Assembly (NCBI RefSeq): GCF_000519305.1
Contig: NZ_JAFG01000003.1
Location: 871,070-935,069, forward strand
Direction: 5' to 3'
Source of the DNA: Mesorhizobium ciceri WSM4083
GTDB taxonomy: Bacteria; Pseudomonadota; Alphaproteobacteria; Rhizobiales; Rhizobiaceae
DNA: 64,000 nucleotides
Part shown: positions 8,382-16,957 of the stretch, piece after piece
Position numbering within the stretch: the stretch's first letter is position 1
Layout of the letters: every line of letters starts with the position of its first letter
Program-made: the position numbers and the translations under genes
Notes under the pieces: generated by a model
What the model was told of the DNA's origin: nothing
What the model saw: the letters and a program-made list of their open reading frames with translations, nothing else
Databases searched by the model: none

Positions 8382-10898
8382 TCAGACGAGTCCAAGCTCG
8401 CGGGCCCTAGCCGCAGCTTGAAGGCGGGAATTGACAGCCAGCTTGTCGAGCACTGCCGAAACGTGATGATCGACCGTCTTGGCGGAGATGGTGAGGCCTC
8501 TTGCAATCGACTTGTTGCTCAAGCCTTGGCCGATGAGAGTCAGCACCTGCATTTCGCGCGCTGTCAGACCAGCCGGGTTGGCCAGGGTCGATCGATTCGA
8601 CCCGCGGGTCGCCCGGCCGGTCGTGCGAGGCATGCGAGCGCGTTCAAGCGCAGCGCGTGCGCCAAGTTCTATTAAGATGGAAACGGCTTCAGACCGGTCG
8701 GCCCGATTTCCGTCGAGCTGCACCATGGCTCGCTCGAACGGCATCTCCGCCGAGGCCAGGGCGGCATTGGCTTGCGCGTCGGGAGGGAGGCCGTTCAGCT
8801 TGGCGTGCCAGAAAATCAGGTCCGGGTAGAGCTTCCGGTTGGGCAGCAGCTCCATGGACTGCTCGAGAAGGTCGAGCGCTTCGTCCCGGCTGCGGCCGTC
8901 GATCCAGGCGGCTTCCGCTCGCAGCACGGCATAAGGGGCGAGCCGCTGGAACTCTCGGCCGCGAACCAGATACCGGTCTAGTTGCTGAATCAAGGCACCG
9001 GCACTGTCGCCCCGCCGGATGCGAAGGCGCGCCAAGGTCAGGCCAGCAGGAAACCGGGCCAGCGGCGTCGCCTGGGGCTTGTCGAGAACAGAAAGAGCGG
9101 TCGTCGCCGCCTCTTCCCAGCGGCCAAGGCGGAGAGCCAGTTCCCCCTGCCACGCCTGCATATAGTCCCGCCATGTGTCGAGATCGCGCTCGATACAATA
9201 GGCAACCCCCAGCGACAGGACCCGCTCGGCCTCGCCATAGACAAACCAATTGACCAGCAGGCAGCCGAGATTGCAGTAGGCGCGGGCGGCATGCTCCTGC
9301 AGATCGTCCGCCAGCGCCATTTCGAGGCTTGCCGTCAGCCCGGTTCGGGCGGTGTCGAGATCCCACCACTGTTGCACATATCCCATATTGTTGAGCGCAT
9401 GGCAGACTATGTCCCGGCGCCCGATCGACTCGGCGAGAGTAATGGCCGCCTGTCCGAAGCGCAGGCATTCGTCGACACGATCCGCCAGAACGGCGAGTTG
9501 CGACTGGTTGGACAAGGCCATTGCCAGCTCGCCCCCCGGCGGCTGGGCGGAAAGCAGTCGCACCGCCGCTGTCGCATGAGTTTCGGCAGCCACACGATCG
9601 CCGTTGAGGTAGTTGAAACGCGAAATCCAGCGCAGGCAGTCCCCTACCTTGAGCAGGTCGCCGTGCTGTTCGTACCGGCGACGTGCATCCTCTACCCGCA
9701 GCAACGCTTCATCCATGCGGCCGAGCAGGTAGAGTTCAATGCCAAGTGCCATCGACAATTCGGCACGATCGGTGAGGGGTTCACCTTCCGGGCCGTCAAC
9801 AAGCGCCGAGAGCATTTCGGCCGCCTCACGATGCGATCCGAGTGCCGAAGCATCTGCAGCCGCTGCCGGCGCAAGGCGCCGGACCGTCTCCCACACACGG
9901 GCTTGCCGCGCATGGTGCACAAGCCGCACCGCCGGGATGTCCACGACACCGCTCAACGCGGCCAGCACTTTGCCGTTAATGGAACGCCTCGCGTCCTCCG
10001 GCAGCGTGGCCTCGATGGCGCGGCGGGCGATCTCGTGGCGGAACTGCAAGTGTTCGCCCGTGTCGGTCAGCAGTCCGGCCGCAATCGCTTCGCGGACGTG
10101 GAGCCCTCCCTCCGCTCCAAGCAGGGAAACGAGGATCGTGCGTTCTGCCCGGCTCGGAAAGACTGCCGTAGTATCGAGAGCCTCCCTCGCTTCGGACGAA
10201 AGCCGTTCCGCGCGACGGAGCACGGCGTCCCGGACGCTGCCGGGCAGGGCGTCGGTGTTGCCTGCTTCGATCAGTTCGCTGGTGAAGAAGGCATTTCCTT
10301 GGGTCGCGCGGAACACGGCCGCCGGATCAAGGCCGGCTTCCGCTGCAAGGAGCGCCACGGCCGTCTCGCTCAGCAACGGCACCTCCATGCGACGCACGGC
10401 TCCCGTGGGGATTTCTCCGAGGGCCTGCCGCAGCCGACTCTGCTCCCCGGTCGCCTCGTTCCGTGCGCTGAGCACCAGAAGGATGTTGGTGTCGGCGATC
10501 CGCCGCCCGAGAAAGCGGATCAGGTCGAGCGTTGCGCCGTCGGCCCAATGCACGTCCTCAATGATGAGAACGGTCGGCAGGACTCCCTGGCTCAATTGGT
10601 GCAAAAATTCGGAAAAGAGCTGCAGGCGCGACCCCCCAGATTGAGCAACTGCCAAATCGAGCCTCGCCGCACGAACCAGGTCGTACAGCGGCCCTAGCGG
10701 CTCGGGAATGGAGAGGTCATCGCAGGCGCTGCGCAAGACGCGCGCACGATCTTCGATCCTGCGAACGAAAGCATCGACCAGACTTGTCTTGCCAACGCCC
10801 GCCTCTCCCACAAGCGCGACAATGCATCCCTCCGCCGCATGGGCACGGCCAAGCAGCTGCATCATACGTTCGATATGGTCCTCGCGTTCCAGAAGCAA
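8382..10898 (-). CDS. large LuxR-family (LAL) transcriptional regulator with AAA ATPase domain
   Basis: An N-terminal ATPase module has Walker A ([10 protein letters not shown]) and Walker B (VLIIEDVHWAD). A long helical TPR-like middle follows, and the C-terminal LuxR helix-turn-helix is clear (LTAREMQVLTLIGQGLSNKSIA). This is the MalT/LAL architecture of ligand-triggered, ATP-binding activators. The frame is open to 11162, but that part overlaps the divergent DUF4242 gene and looks non-coding. The conserved domain begins at LLLEREDHIERM, and a TTG codon at 10898 has GGAG six bases upstream, so I place the start there (838 residues). The target is unknown; the divergent DUF4242 gene is the obvious candidate. 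Confidence 0.8.
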   Translation of the reverse strand: MLLEREDHIERMMQLLGRAHAAEGCIVALVGEAGVGKTSLVDAFVRRIEDRARVLRSACDDLSIPEPLGPLYDLVRAARLDLAVAQSGGSRLQLFSEFLHQLSQGVLPTVLIIEDVHWADGATLDLIRFLGRRIADTNILLVLSARNEATGEQSRLRQALGEIPTGAVRRMEVPLLSETAVALLAAEAGLDPAAVFRATQGNAFFTSELIEAGNTDALPGSVRDAVLRRAERLSSEAREALDTTAVFPSRAERTILVSLLGAEGGLHVREAIAAGLLTDTGEHLQFRHEIARRAIEATLPEDARRSINGKVLAALSGVVDIPAVRLVHHARQARVWETVRRLAPAAAADASALGSHREAAEMLSALVDGPEGEPLTDRAELSMALGIELYLLGRMDEALLRVEDARRRYEQHGDLLKVGDCLRWISRFNYLNGDRVAAETHATAAVRLLSAQPPGGELAMALSNQSQLAVLADRVDECLRFGQAAITLAESIGRRDIVCHALNNMGYVQQWWDLDTARTGLTASLEMALADDLQEHAARAYCNLGCLLVNWFVYGEAERVLSLGVAYCIERDLDTWRDYMQAWQGELALRLGRWEEAATTALSVLDKPQATPLARFPAGLTLARLRIRRGDSAGALIQQLDRYLVRGREFQRLAPYAVLRAEAAWIDGRSRDEALDLLEQSMELLPNRKLYPDLIFWHAKLNGLPPDAQANAALASAEMPFERAMVQLDGNRADRSEAVSILIELGARAALERARMPRTTGRATRGSNRSTLANPAGLTAREMQVLTLIGQGLSNKSIARGLTISAKTVDHHVSAVLDKLAVNSRLQAAARARELGLV

Positions 10899-11046
10899 AG
10901 GCGAACTCCGATGACCAGGAAGACATAGTCGATCAGGCGAGGCAAAAATAGGGAATAGAGCGTCCTGGCATGGGGAATTCCGCCGATGCGCCCGCCGCTT
11001 GGGCAGCGCAGTCTCGGCATGTCGCCTCAAACGCAAGGAGCCAGCA

Positions 11047-11319
11047 ATGCCACGGTATCTCGTCGAACGAACCTTTCCCGACGGCCTCGCCATCCCGACA
11101 AACGCCGCCGGCGCTGAAGCTTGCGGGGGCGTCGTTTCCCGCAACGCCGAAGGCGGCGTCACGTGGGTGCATTCCTATGTTTCGCCCGACAAGAAGCAGA
11201 CCTACTGCATCTACGACGCGCCGTCCCCGGAAGCGATCCGAAGCGCTGCCAAGAGGAGCAGCTTGCCAGTGGACAAGATAACCGAGGTCAGCGTGCTCGA
11301 CCCCTACTTCTATCACTGA
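11047..11319 (+). CDS. DUF4242 family small protein
   Basis: This 90-residue protein (start MPRYLVERTF) has the DUF4242/ferredoxin-like fold pattern, with the family signatures WVHSYVSPDKKQTYCIYDAPS and a C-terminal ITEVSVLDPYFYH. Related proteins are small alpha/beta-barrel dimers, some of which bind nickel; the role here is unknown. The ATG at 11047 has AAGGAG eight bases upstream, which favours it over the open extension to 10999. It is divergent from the LAL regulator and may be controlled by it. Confidence 0.8.
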   Translation: MPRYLVERTFPDGLAIPTNAAGAEACGGVVSRNAEGGVTWVHSYVSPDKKQTYCIYDAPSPEAIRSAAKRSSLPVDKITEVSVLDPYFYH

Positions 11320-11852
11320 CGGAAAGCGAGGCGGACTGGCGGCGGCCAGCCCGTCTGTTCATGCCTGGGCCTGATCCGGAGAGGTACCAGGGTGTTTGGC
11401 TTCCAGTAAGGCAAGCCGGAAGTCGCTGAGCCGGTATAGCCCCGCTAAGCCGTACTGTAGTTGCTGAACGGGCGACAGGTTTTGAGCGCTTCGCAGTTCA
11501 GTCATGCGACTTCCACAACAGCATCACCTTGCCCTTAGGTACTGCACCGTTAGGCTGCCGCATGGAATTCCGCTAACGCAGGCCGACGAGGAGCACCGCG
11601 TGGTCCGCTGAATTGTGAGGTTGGCGCAAGCGGCAGCTTTCGGGCGTGTCGCTCCCACAACCGGACGTTCCGCTCCCGGCCCCGGTGCAGACGTTTTAAA
11701 GACAAGAGGCGAAGCCGGTATAGCCAGCAGATACGCTTCGCACCTTGTAGACTCTCACACCAAATCAAGAGCTTATTATAAAATCGCACATTGCGGCAAA
11801 ACCTCACAATGTGCCGAGGGCGCAAAAAATCCTAGCATAAACAACCAACCGA

Positions 11853-11876
11853 CCGCAGCACAATGTGCGGCCTTTT
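11853..11876 (+). terminator. possible Rho-independent terminator
   Basis: CCGCA (11853-11857) pairs with TGCGG (11866-11870) around an 8-base loop and is followed by CCTTTT. The stem is short and no gene ends just upstream, so it may belong to a lost gene. Confidence 0.25.
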
Positions 11877-11891
11877 ATCTTGCCATCCTAA

Positions 11892-11899
11892 TCGGTTGT
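11892..11899. repeat. target site duplication, left copy (TCGGTTGT)
   Basis: This 8-base sequence directly precedes the left end of the first IS66 element and is identical to the 8 bases after its right end. Eight bases is the standard duplication length for IS66. Confidence 0.9.
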
Positions 11900-11920
11900 G
11901 TAAGCGTCCGGTCCCTGCAC
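11900..11920 (+). repeat. IS66 left terminal inverted repeat
   Basis: The end begins GTAAGCGTCCGG and matches the inverted right end at 17 of 21 positions, with the four mismatches together in the middle (TCCC against AGCT). Confidence 0.9.
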
Positions 11921-11981
11921 CCAGATTGAGTAGTGCATTCGTGCGACATGTCGGGCTCCTTCGTAGCATGGAGGACCTCCG

Positions 11982-12878
11982 GTGAATTTGAGACATTTCG
12001 AGAACGAGGCGCGGCAATCCTGGTGGGTTGTTCACGTCGAGGCGTGGCAGCGTAGCGGTCTGACGCGGACGGCATATTGCCGTCAGCATCGCCTGACGAA
12101 GGACACACTCGACCGCTGGCTGAAGTACTTTGCTGGCAAGGACGCTGCCCGTAAGCATGCGGAATATCAGGCCGAATTGCGCCGTCACAAGCGCCTGGAA
12201 GCGCAAGCCAAACGGCGAAAGAAGCGTGCTCGACTGCGCTTTGCGGTGAGCACGGATGTGCGCAACCGTGCTGTCCAGGCGTACTGGGCGATGCATGTCG
12301 AGGCGATGAACTGGAGCGGCATGGGTGTTCGCGAATATGCCGCGGCGCTGCATCTTTCGCCGACGAGCCTGCGCAAATGGCGTGACCGGCTGGACGACGG
12401 CGAGGTCGAAATCGACTGGCGGGCCCATCTTCATCCCTCCGCCCGTCCGGCCGTTAGCACTAGTGCTAGCGGAACGCCGCCGGAATCGAGCTTGACGGCG
12501 GATCCGAAGGATGAACCTGGCGCGCGCCGGCAGCCTGCGCGGCGCTTCTTCAGCGACGCGGAAAAGCATGCCATCGCACTGGAGAGTGACCAGCCTGGTG
12601 TCAGCGTCTCGCAGATCGCGCGCAAGCACGGGATCGTCACCGGCATGCTGTTCCGCTGGCGCGTGCAGTTCGGCGTGGCGCAGAAGAAGCGCGCGAAGCT
12701 TGCGCCCGTCGCGCTGACTGAGGGCACGCCAGCGACACTTCTGCTGCGTAACCTCGTGCAGCCGCCCGATGGAATGACGGCGATCGATCTGGCTGACGGC
12801 CGGCGCGTCTTCGCACCTGCCGGCAGCGATCCGGACGCCGTTCGACAACGCGTCGCAATCGAAGGAGCGACACCATGA
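11982..12878 (+). CDS. tnpA: IS66 TnpA-type accessory protein
   Basis: This 298-residue protein starts with GTG at 11982 behind GAGGACC. It carries two transposase-type helix-turn-helix segments, one at the N-terminus (RSGLTRTAYCRQHRLTKDTL) and one near residue 195 (PGVSVSQIARKHGIVTGMLF), which fits the longer TnpA of this IS66 branch. It is probably a DNA-binding accessory factor needed for transposition. Its TGA overlaps the tnpB start as ATGA at 12875, so translation is likely coupled. Confidence 0.85.
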   Translation: MNLRHFENEARQSWWVVHVEAWQRSGLTRTAYCRQHRLTKDTLDRWLKYFAGKDAARKHAEYQAELRRHKRLEAQAKRRKKRARLRFAVSTDVRNRAVQAYWAMHVEAMNWSGMGVREYAAALHLSPTSLRKWRDRLDDGEVEIDWRAHLHPSARPAVSTSASGTPPESSLTADPKDEPGARRQPARRFFSDAEKHAIALESDQPGVSVSQIARKHGIVTGMLFRWRVQFGVAQKKRAKLAPVALTEGTPATLLLRNLVQPPDGMTAIDLADGRRVFAPAGSDPDAVRQRVAIEGATP

Positions 12879-13228
12879 TGATCGTTCCGGCGGGTGTGAA
12901 AGTGCACCTGGCTCTGGGTTACACCGACATGCGCAAAGGTCTCGACGGGCTCGCCATGCTGGTGCAGCAAACGCTGAAGCAGGATCCGTTCTCGGGCCAT
13001 CTGTTCGCCTTCCGGGGCAAGAAGGCGTCGATGCTGAAAATCCTGTTTTGGGATGGAAACGGCCTGTGCCTGTTCACAAAACGGCTCGATCAGGGCAGCT
13101 TCGCGTGGCCGGTGATGGCAGGCTTCGATGGCTCGATCACGCTGACGCCGGCGCAGCTTGCGATGCTGATCGAAGGCATCGACTGGCGCGCTCCCGAGCG
13201 TGTTTGGAGGCCAGCCCTGGCTGGCTGA
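12875..13228 (+). CDS. tnpB: IS66 accessory protein TnpB
   Basis: The product is 117 residues and matches the IS66 Orf2/TnpB family along its whole length: VKVHLALGYTDMRKGLDGLA near the start, FRGKKASMLKILFWDGNGLC in the middle and IDWRAPERVWRP near the end. It is required for IS66 transposition although its biochemical role is unknown. The second element carries a closely similar 117-residue copy at 15851. Confidence 0.92.
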   Translation: MMIVPAGVKVHLALGYTDMRKGLDGLAMLVQQTLKQDPFSGHLFAFRGKKASMLKILFWDGNGLCLFTKRLDQGSFAWPVMAGFDGSITLTPAQLAMLIEGIDWRAPERVWRPALAG

Positions 13229-13300
13229 AATCCGCTCGTCGACTGGCCCAAACAGGCCCGGAATCCTTGGGTTTTGGGGCTGTTTGTGATAGATTCGGTC

Positions 13301-14830
13301 ATGTTGATCGATATAGCGAATCTGCCTTTCGACCCGCAGCTTTTGCAGCGTCTCGTGCGCGACATGGCGGCGGCGGTCGAGAGCCGCGACGGCGAGATCG
13401 ACCGGCTTCAGTCGATCATCAAAAAGCTTCAGCGGGCGCAGTTCGGCCGCAGTTCCGAGCAGCTTGATCCTGACCAGCTCGCGCTCGCGCTGGAAGACCT
13501 CGACGCCGATGTTGCTCGCATCCAGGAGAGCCGTCCGTTCGTTGGCAGGCTGTCGGCCGAGCGGCAGTCCCATCGCAAGTCGCTGCCCGATCATCTGCCG
13601 CGTGAGGACGTCCTGCTTGATGTCGGCAGCACAGTCTGCACGGACTGCGGCGGCGCGCTGCATAGCATCGGCGAAAGCGTGAGCGAGATGCTGGATTGGG
13701 TACCAGCGCAGCTTCGCGTGATCAGGACGACGCGACCCAAATATGCTTGCCGGACCTGCGAGACGGTTGTGCAAGTGCCGGCCCCGGAGCGGCTGATCGC
13801 CGGTGGCCTGGCAACGCCGGCGCTGCTGGCGCAGGTACTGGTCTCCAAATATTGGGACCACACTCCGCTCTACCGGCAGTCGCAGATATTCGCCCGCAGC
13901 GGTGTCGATCTTCCGCGCTCGACACTCGCCGGATGGGTTGGCGGCGCCTGCTGGTGGCTCGAAGCGCTGCACGAGCGGCTTGCCAAAAGCGTGTTCGCCT
14001 CCAACTATCTCTTTGCCGACGACACACCGGTTCCGGTGCTTGATCCTGGCCGCGGCCGCACCAAGACCGGCAGGCTTTGGGTCTATGCCCGCGAGCAGAG
14101 GCCATGGGGCGGACCGGAGCCGCCGGCCGCAGTCTATCTGTTTGCGCCGGACCGCAAAGCCGAGCGTCCCGTCTCGCATCTCGAGCGCTTCAAGGGCGTG
14201 CTGCATGTCGACGGCTATGCCGGCTTCGAGCAGCTCACCGTCAAGGGAGACATAGTTCTTGCTGCCTGTTGGGCCCATACCAGGCGCAAATTCTTTGATG
14301 TGTCGCAGGCCACCAACGCGCCGATAGCGATGGAAGCCCTGCGACGGATCGGCGAACTCTATGCAGTAGAAGCCGATGTTCGCGGTCAATCGCCGGTGCA
14401 CCGGCTGGCGTCTCGGCGCAGCCGCTCGAAACCCGTTGTCGATGCCATGCGGGTATGGCTCGAAACACAGCTTCCGCTTTTGTCGGGACGCAGCACGCTC
14501 GCCGTGGCGGTTCGCTACGCGCTTTCGCGCTGGGACGGACTGACCCGCTTTCTGCAAGACGGTCGCATCGAGCTCGACACCAACCCTGTCGAGCGCGCGA
14601 TCCGTCCGGTCAGTCTCGGTCGCAAGAACCACCTCTTCGCGGGCAACGACGGCGGCGGCCATCGATGGGCGGTGCTGTGTTCGCTGATCGAAACCTGCAA
14701 ACTTAACGACGTCGAGCCCTACGCCTGGCTGCGCGATGTGCTCAGCCGAATGGTCGATGGATACCCGGTCCATCGGTTGGATGAACTCATCCCCTGGAAC
14801 TGGAAAGCCCAAGTTCCTGTCAAGATCTGA
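13301..14830 (+). CDS. tnpC: IS66 transposase TnpC
   Basis: This 509-residue transposase has a coiled-coil N-terminus (RDGEIDRLQSIIKKLQ), a zinc-finger-like cluster (CTDCGG and CRTCE), and a DDE catalytic domain. The candidate acidic residues lie in FADDTPVPVLD, HVDGYAGFEQL and the late Glu in NPVERAIRPV. The length is full for the family and no stop or shift is seen. I chose the ATG at 13301; the frame is open to a TTG at 13274. Confidence 0.92.
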   Translation: MLIDIANLPFDPQLLQRLVRDMAAAVESRDGEIDRLQSIIKKLQRAQFGRSSEQLDPDQLALALEDLDADVARIQESRPFVGRLSAERQSHRKSLPDHLPREDVLLDVGSTVCTDCGGALHSIGESVSEMLDWVPAQLRVIRTTRPKYACRTCETVVQVPAPERLIAGGLATPALLAQVLVSKYWDHTPLYRQSQIFARSGVDLPRSTLAGWVGGACWWLEALHERLAKSVFASNYLFADDTPVPVLDPGRGRTKTGRLWVYAREQRPWGGPEPPAAVYLFAPDRKAERPVSHLERFKGVLHVDGYAGFEQLTVKGDIVLAACWAHTRRKFFDVSQATNAPIAMEALRRIGELYAVEADVRGQSPVHRLASRRSRSKPVVDAMRVWLETQLPLLSGRSTLAVAVRYALSRWDGLTRFLQDGRIELDTNPVERAIRPVSLGRKNHLFAGNDGGGHRWAVLCSLIETCKLNDVEPYAWLRDVLSRMVDGYPVHRLDELIPWNWKAQVPVKI

Positions 14831-14836
14831 CCTCAC

Positions 14837-14857
14837 GTGCAAGCTCCGGACGCTTAC
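14837..14857 (-). repeat. IS66 right terminal inverted repeat
   Basis: It reads inward as GTAAGCGTCCGGAGCTTGCAC, matching the left end at 17 of 21 bases, and lies 6 bases after the tnpC stop. Confidence 0.9.
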
Positions 14858-14865
14858 TCGGTTGT
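14858..14865. repeat. target site duplication, right copy (TCGGTTGT)
   Basis: It is identical to 11892-11899 and is followed by two bases and then the left end of the second IS66 relative. Confidence 0.9.
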
Positions 14866-14915
14866 GCGTAACCGTCCGGTCCCTGCACATATTTGAAGTA
14901 GTGCAATCTCGCATC

Positions 14916-15854
14916 ATGTCAGGTTCTTCGGTTTGTGGAGGATATTCGGATGGCACCTCGCCGCTCCTGGGCCAAGGCCAACAGCCCTACTGGTCGTCGC
15001 AGGTCGCGAGCTGGCTCAGCAGCAATCTCAGTGCGCAGGAATTCTGCCGCCAGCGTGATCTTTCGATCAGGACATTCGAGCTGTGGACGCGGCATCTGGT
15101 GAGCGCCGAAGACCTGCGCAAGCGTGCGGAAGAGCTGCAGAATTTGCGCCGCAAGAAGACCGGACGTAGGCGCAAGACGCAACAGCCGAAGCGTCCTCAG
15201 AGGCGGCCGCGCTATCGTTACGGCAAGCGCACGGACAGCGGCCCGATTGCTCTGAGGGCGTTCTGGAGCATGCATGTCGAGGCGCTGAACTGGAGCGGCA
15301 TGGGCCATGCCGAATACGCCGCCGCGCTCGGACTCTCGCGACATACGTTGCGGATCTGGCGCGATCGCCTGGAAGAATCTGGCGACGAAATGGACTGGCG
15401 ATCGCTGCTTCATCCGAGTGCCCGGGCCCAATTAAGCAGCGCTGCTAATTGTGCGCGGCGCCAATACCGCTTGACACCGGACGCGGTGGACGGTCGATCG
15501 CACCGGCGCAGCTTCACCGAAGAGCAGAAGCGGGCGATCGTTGCGGAGACCGAGAGGCCCAGCGTTGTCGTGGCGCAGGTCTGTCGCCGCCATGGCATTG
15601 CCACCAGCATGGCGTTCCGCTGGCGGGAGGAGTTCGGCCTGACCGCCCGCAAGGCGCCGGAACTGGCGCTGGTCGAGATCGCCGATGGAGTAGAAAGCGA
15701 GCCGCCGGCGCTCGCCGCGTTGCGCAATCTCGTGCGGCCGCCGGACGGCATTGTGGCAATCGAACTGGATGATGGGCGGCGCGTGTTTGCGCCGGCGGGC
15801 GCGTCCGCGGCTGCGGTCAAGCAGCACCTGGCCGGCAAGGAGAAGGCACCATGA
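14916..15854 (+). CDS. tnpA: IS66 TnpA-type accessory protein (second element)
   Basis: This 312-residue homologue of the protein at 11982 has the same layout: an N-terminal DNA-binding segment (LSAQEFCRQRDLSIRTFEL), the ALNWSGMGHAEYAAAL block, and a C-terminal helix-turn-helix (PSVVVAQVCRRHGIATSMAF). The ATG at 14916 sits just inside the left end of the element. The two proteins are clearly related but well diverged, so these are different IS66 members rather than recent copies. Its stop overlaps tnpB (ATGA at 15851). Confidence 0.82.
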   Translation: MSGSSVCGGYSDGTSPLLGQGQQPYWSSQVASWLSSNLSAQEFCRQRDLSIRTFELWTRHLVSAEDLRKRAEELQNLRRKKTGRRRKTQQPKRPQRRPRYRYGKRTDSGPIALRAFWSMHVEALNWSGMGHAEYAAALGLSRHTLRIWRDRLEESGDEMDWRSLLHPSARAQLSSAANCARRQYRLTPDAVDGRSHRRSFTEEQKRAIVAETERPSVVVAQVCRRHGIATSMAFRWREEFGLTARKAPELALVEIADGVESEPPALAALRNLVRPPDGIVAIELDDGRRVFAPAGASAAAVKQHLAGKEKAP

Positions 15855-16204
15855 TGGTCGTTCCAGCGGGTGTGAAAGTGCATCTGGCATTGGGTCACAC
15901 CGACATGCGCAAAGGTCTCGATGGGCTGGCCACGCTGATCCAGGAGCATCTGAAGAAGGATCCCTTCTCGGGCCATCTGTTCGTCTTCCGCGGCAAGAAT
16001 GCCTCGCTCCTGAAGATCCTTTTTTGGGACGGAACGGGACTGTGTCTGTTCACCAAGCGCATGGATCACGGACAGTTCATGTGGCCGCGCCTGGCTGAGC
16101 CTGGCGGCTCGGTGGCACTGTCGCCGGCACAACTCGCGATGCTCATCGAGGGCATCGACTGGCGCGCGCCGGAACGCTTCTGGCGACCGATGCTGGCGGG
16201 CTGA
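15851..16204 (+). CDS. tnpB: IS66 accessory protein TnpB (second element)
   Basis: This is an intact 117-residue TnpB with the same signatures as the first copy (VKVHLALGHTDMRKGLDGLA, LKILFWDGTGLC, IDWRAPERFWRP). It is translationally coupled to the upstream tnpA. The host element is partial, so the gene may persist only as a remnant, unless it is used in trans. Confidence 0.9.
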   Translation: MMVVPAGVKVHLALGHTDMRKGLDGLATLIQEHLKKDPFSGHLFVFRGKNASLLKILFWDGTGLCLFTKRMDHGQFMWPRLAEPGGSVALSPAQLAMLIEGIDWRAPERFWRPMLAG

Positions 16205-16275
16205 AACCGGCACTTCATTGTCGCGAAGAAGCTCAGAATCCTTGGGTTCCTGTGCTGTTTGTGATAGAATCGATC

Positions 16276-16863
16276 ATGTTGGTCGATCTCCAAAACCTGC
16301 CATCCGATCCAGCACTTCTTCAACGCCTCGTGCGCGACATGGCGGCTGCGGTCGAGAGCCGCGACGGAGAGATCGAGCGGCTTCAGTCGATCATCGAAAA
16401 GCTCCAGCGGGTGCAGTTCGGCCGCAGCTGGGAGCGGCTCGATCCCGATCAGCTTGCACTCGCGTTGGAAGAACTCGACGCTGACATAGCGCGCATCCAG
16501 GAGAGCCGTCTGTTCGTCGGCAAGCCGTCGACCGAGCGGCCGTCGCGTCGCAAGCCGCTGCCCGATCATCTGCCGCGTGAGGATGTTCTGGTCGATGTCG
16601 ACAGCATGATCTGTGCGTGCTGCGGCGGCGCGCTGCATGCCATCGGCGACAGCGTCAGCGAGATGCTGGATTGGGTTCCAGCGCAGCTTCGCGTGATCAG
16701 GACGACGCGGCCAAAATATGCCTGCCGGGTCTGCGAGACGGTGATGCAGGCACCGGCGCCGGAGCGGCCGATCGCTGGCGGTCTGGCGACGCCGGCGTTG
16801 CTGACTAAAGCCACTCGCAGATCCGGTGTCGTGGCAGGTAAAAGAATACCGTCATTCTTCTAA
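16276..16863 (+). pseudogene. tnpC: truncated IS66 transposase TnpC
   Basis: The N-terminal third (coiled coil and the CACCGG and CRVCE zinc-finger-like cysteines) is closely similar to the intact TnpC at 13301. At about 16803 it changes to an unrelated tail (TKATRRSGVVAGKRIPSFF) and stops. The whole DDE catalytic domain is missing, so it cannot be an active transposase. The junction marks a deletion or rearrangement breakpoint about 155 bases from the end of clpV. Confidence 0.9.
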
Positions 16864-16957
16864 TCGATTGCGTCATACGAATTCACCGCCGCTCCCAGCT
16901 AGTCGGCTCAGCTTGCCTATGCACGAAGAAGCCGAAGCAAACCGTCATCAACTTTCC

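Larger units (their letters stand above)
11320..11899. other. gene-free region next to IS66 element
   Basis: These 580 bases hold no convincing gene. The distal 150 bases are clearly more AT-rich than the surroundings and contain related short repeats: GCACATTG at 11786-11793, its inverted copy CAATGTGC at 11807-11814, and CAATGTGC again at 11861-11868. The string GCCGGTATAGCC also occurs twice (near 11431 and 11713). This may be debris from earlier insertions. Confidence 0.4.
11900..14857 (+). mobile_element. complete IS66-family insertion sequence (2958 bp)
   Basis: The element has 21-base imperfect terminal inverted repeats, a perfect 8-base target duplication TCGGTTGT on both sides, and the three IS66 genes tnpA, tnpB and tnpC intact and in order. 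The 8-base duplication and intact genes indicate a single, relatively recent and possibly still active insertion. It landed 2 bases from the left end of a related but partial element (14868), so that element was already present. Confidence 0.92.
14868..16803 (+). mobile_element. partial IS66-family element, right end missing
   Basis: The left end GTAACCGTCCGGTCCCTGCAC (14868-14888) differs from the first element's left end by one base. Diverged but intact tnpA and tnpB follow, then about 175 codons of tnpC. Similarity to the first element stops sharply after GGLATPALL at about 16803, and no right inverted repeat is seen before clpV. The element was therefore deleted or replaced at its right side, close to the edge of the secretion cluster. 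Confidence 0.88.

Noticed and set aside
8982..10697. 571-codon open frame antisense to the LAL regulator
   Set aside because: It lacks domain features and mirrors a clearly coding gene with Walker and LuxR motifs.
12431..14956. 841-codon open frame antisense to IS66 tnpC
   Set aside because: It is a GC-driven shadow of an intact transposase; its translation is rich in Arg, Gln and His and has no recognisable domain.
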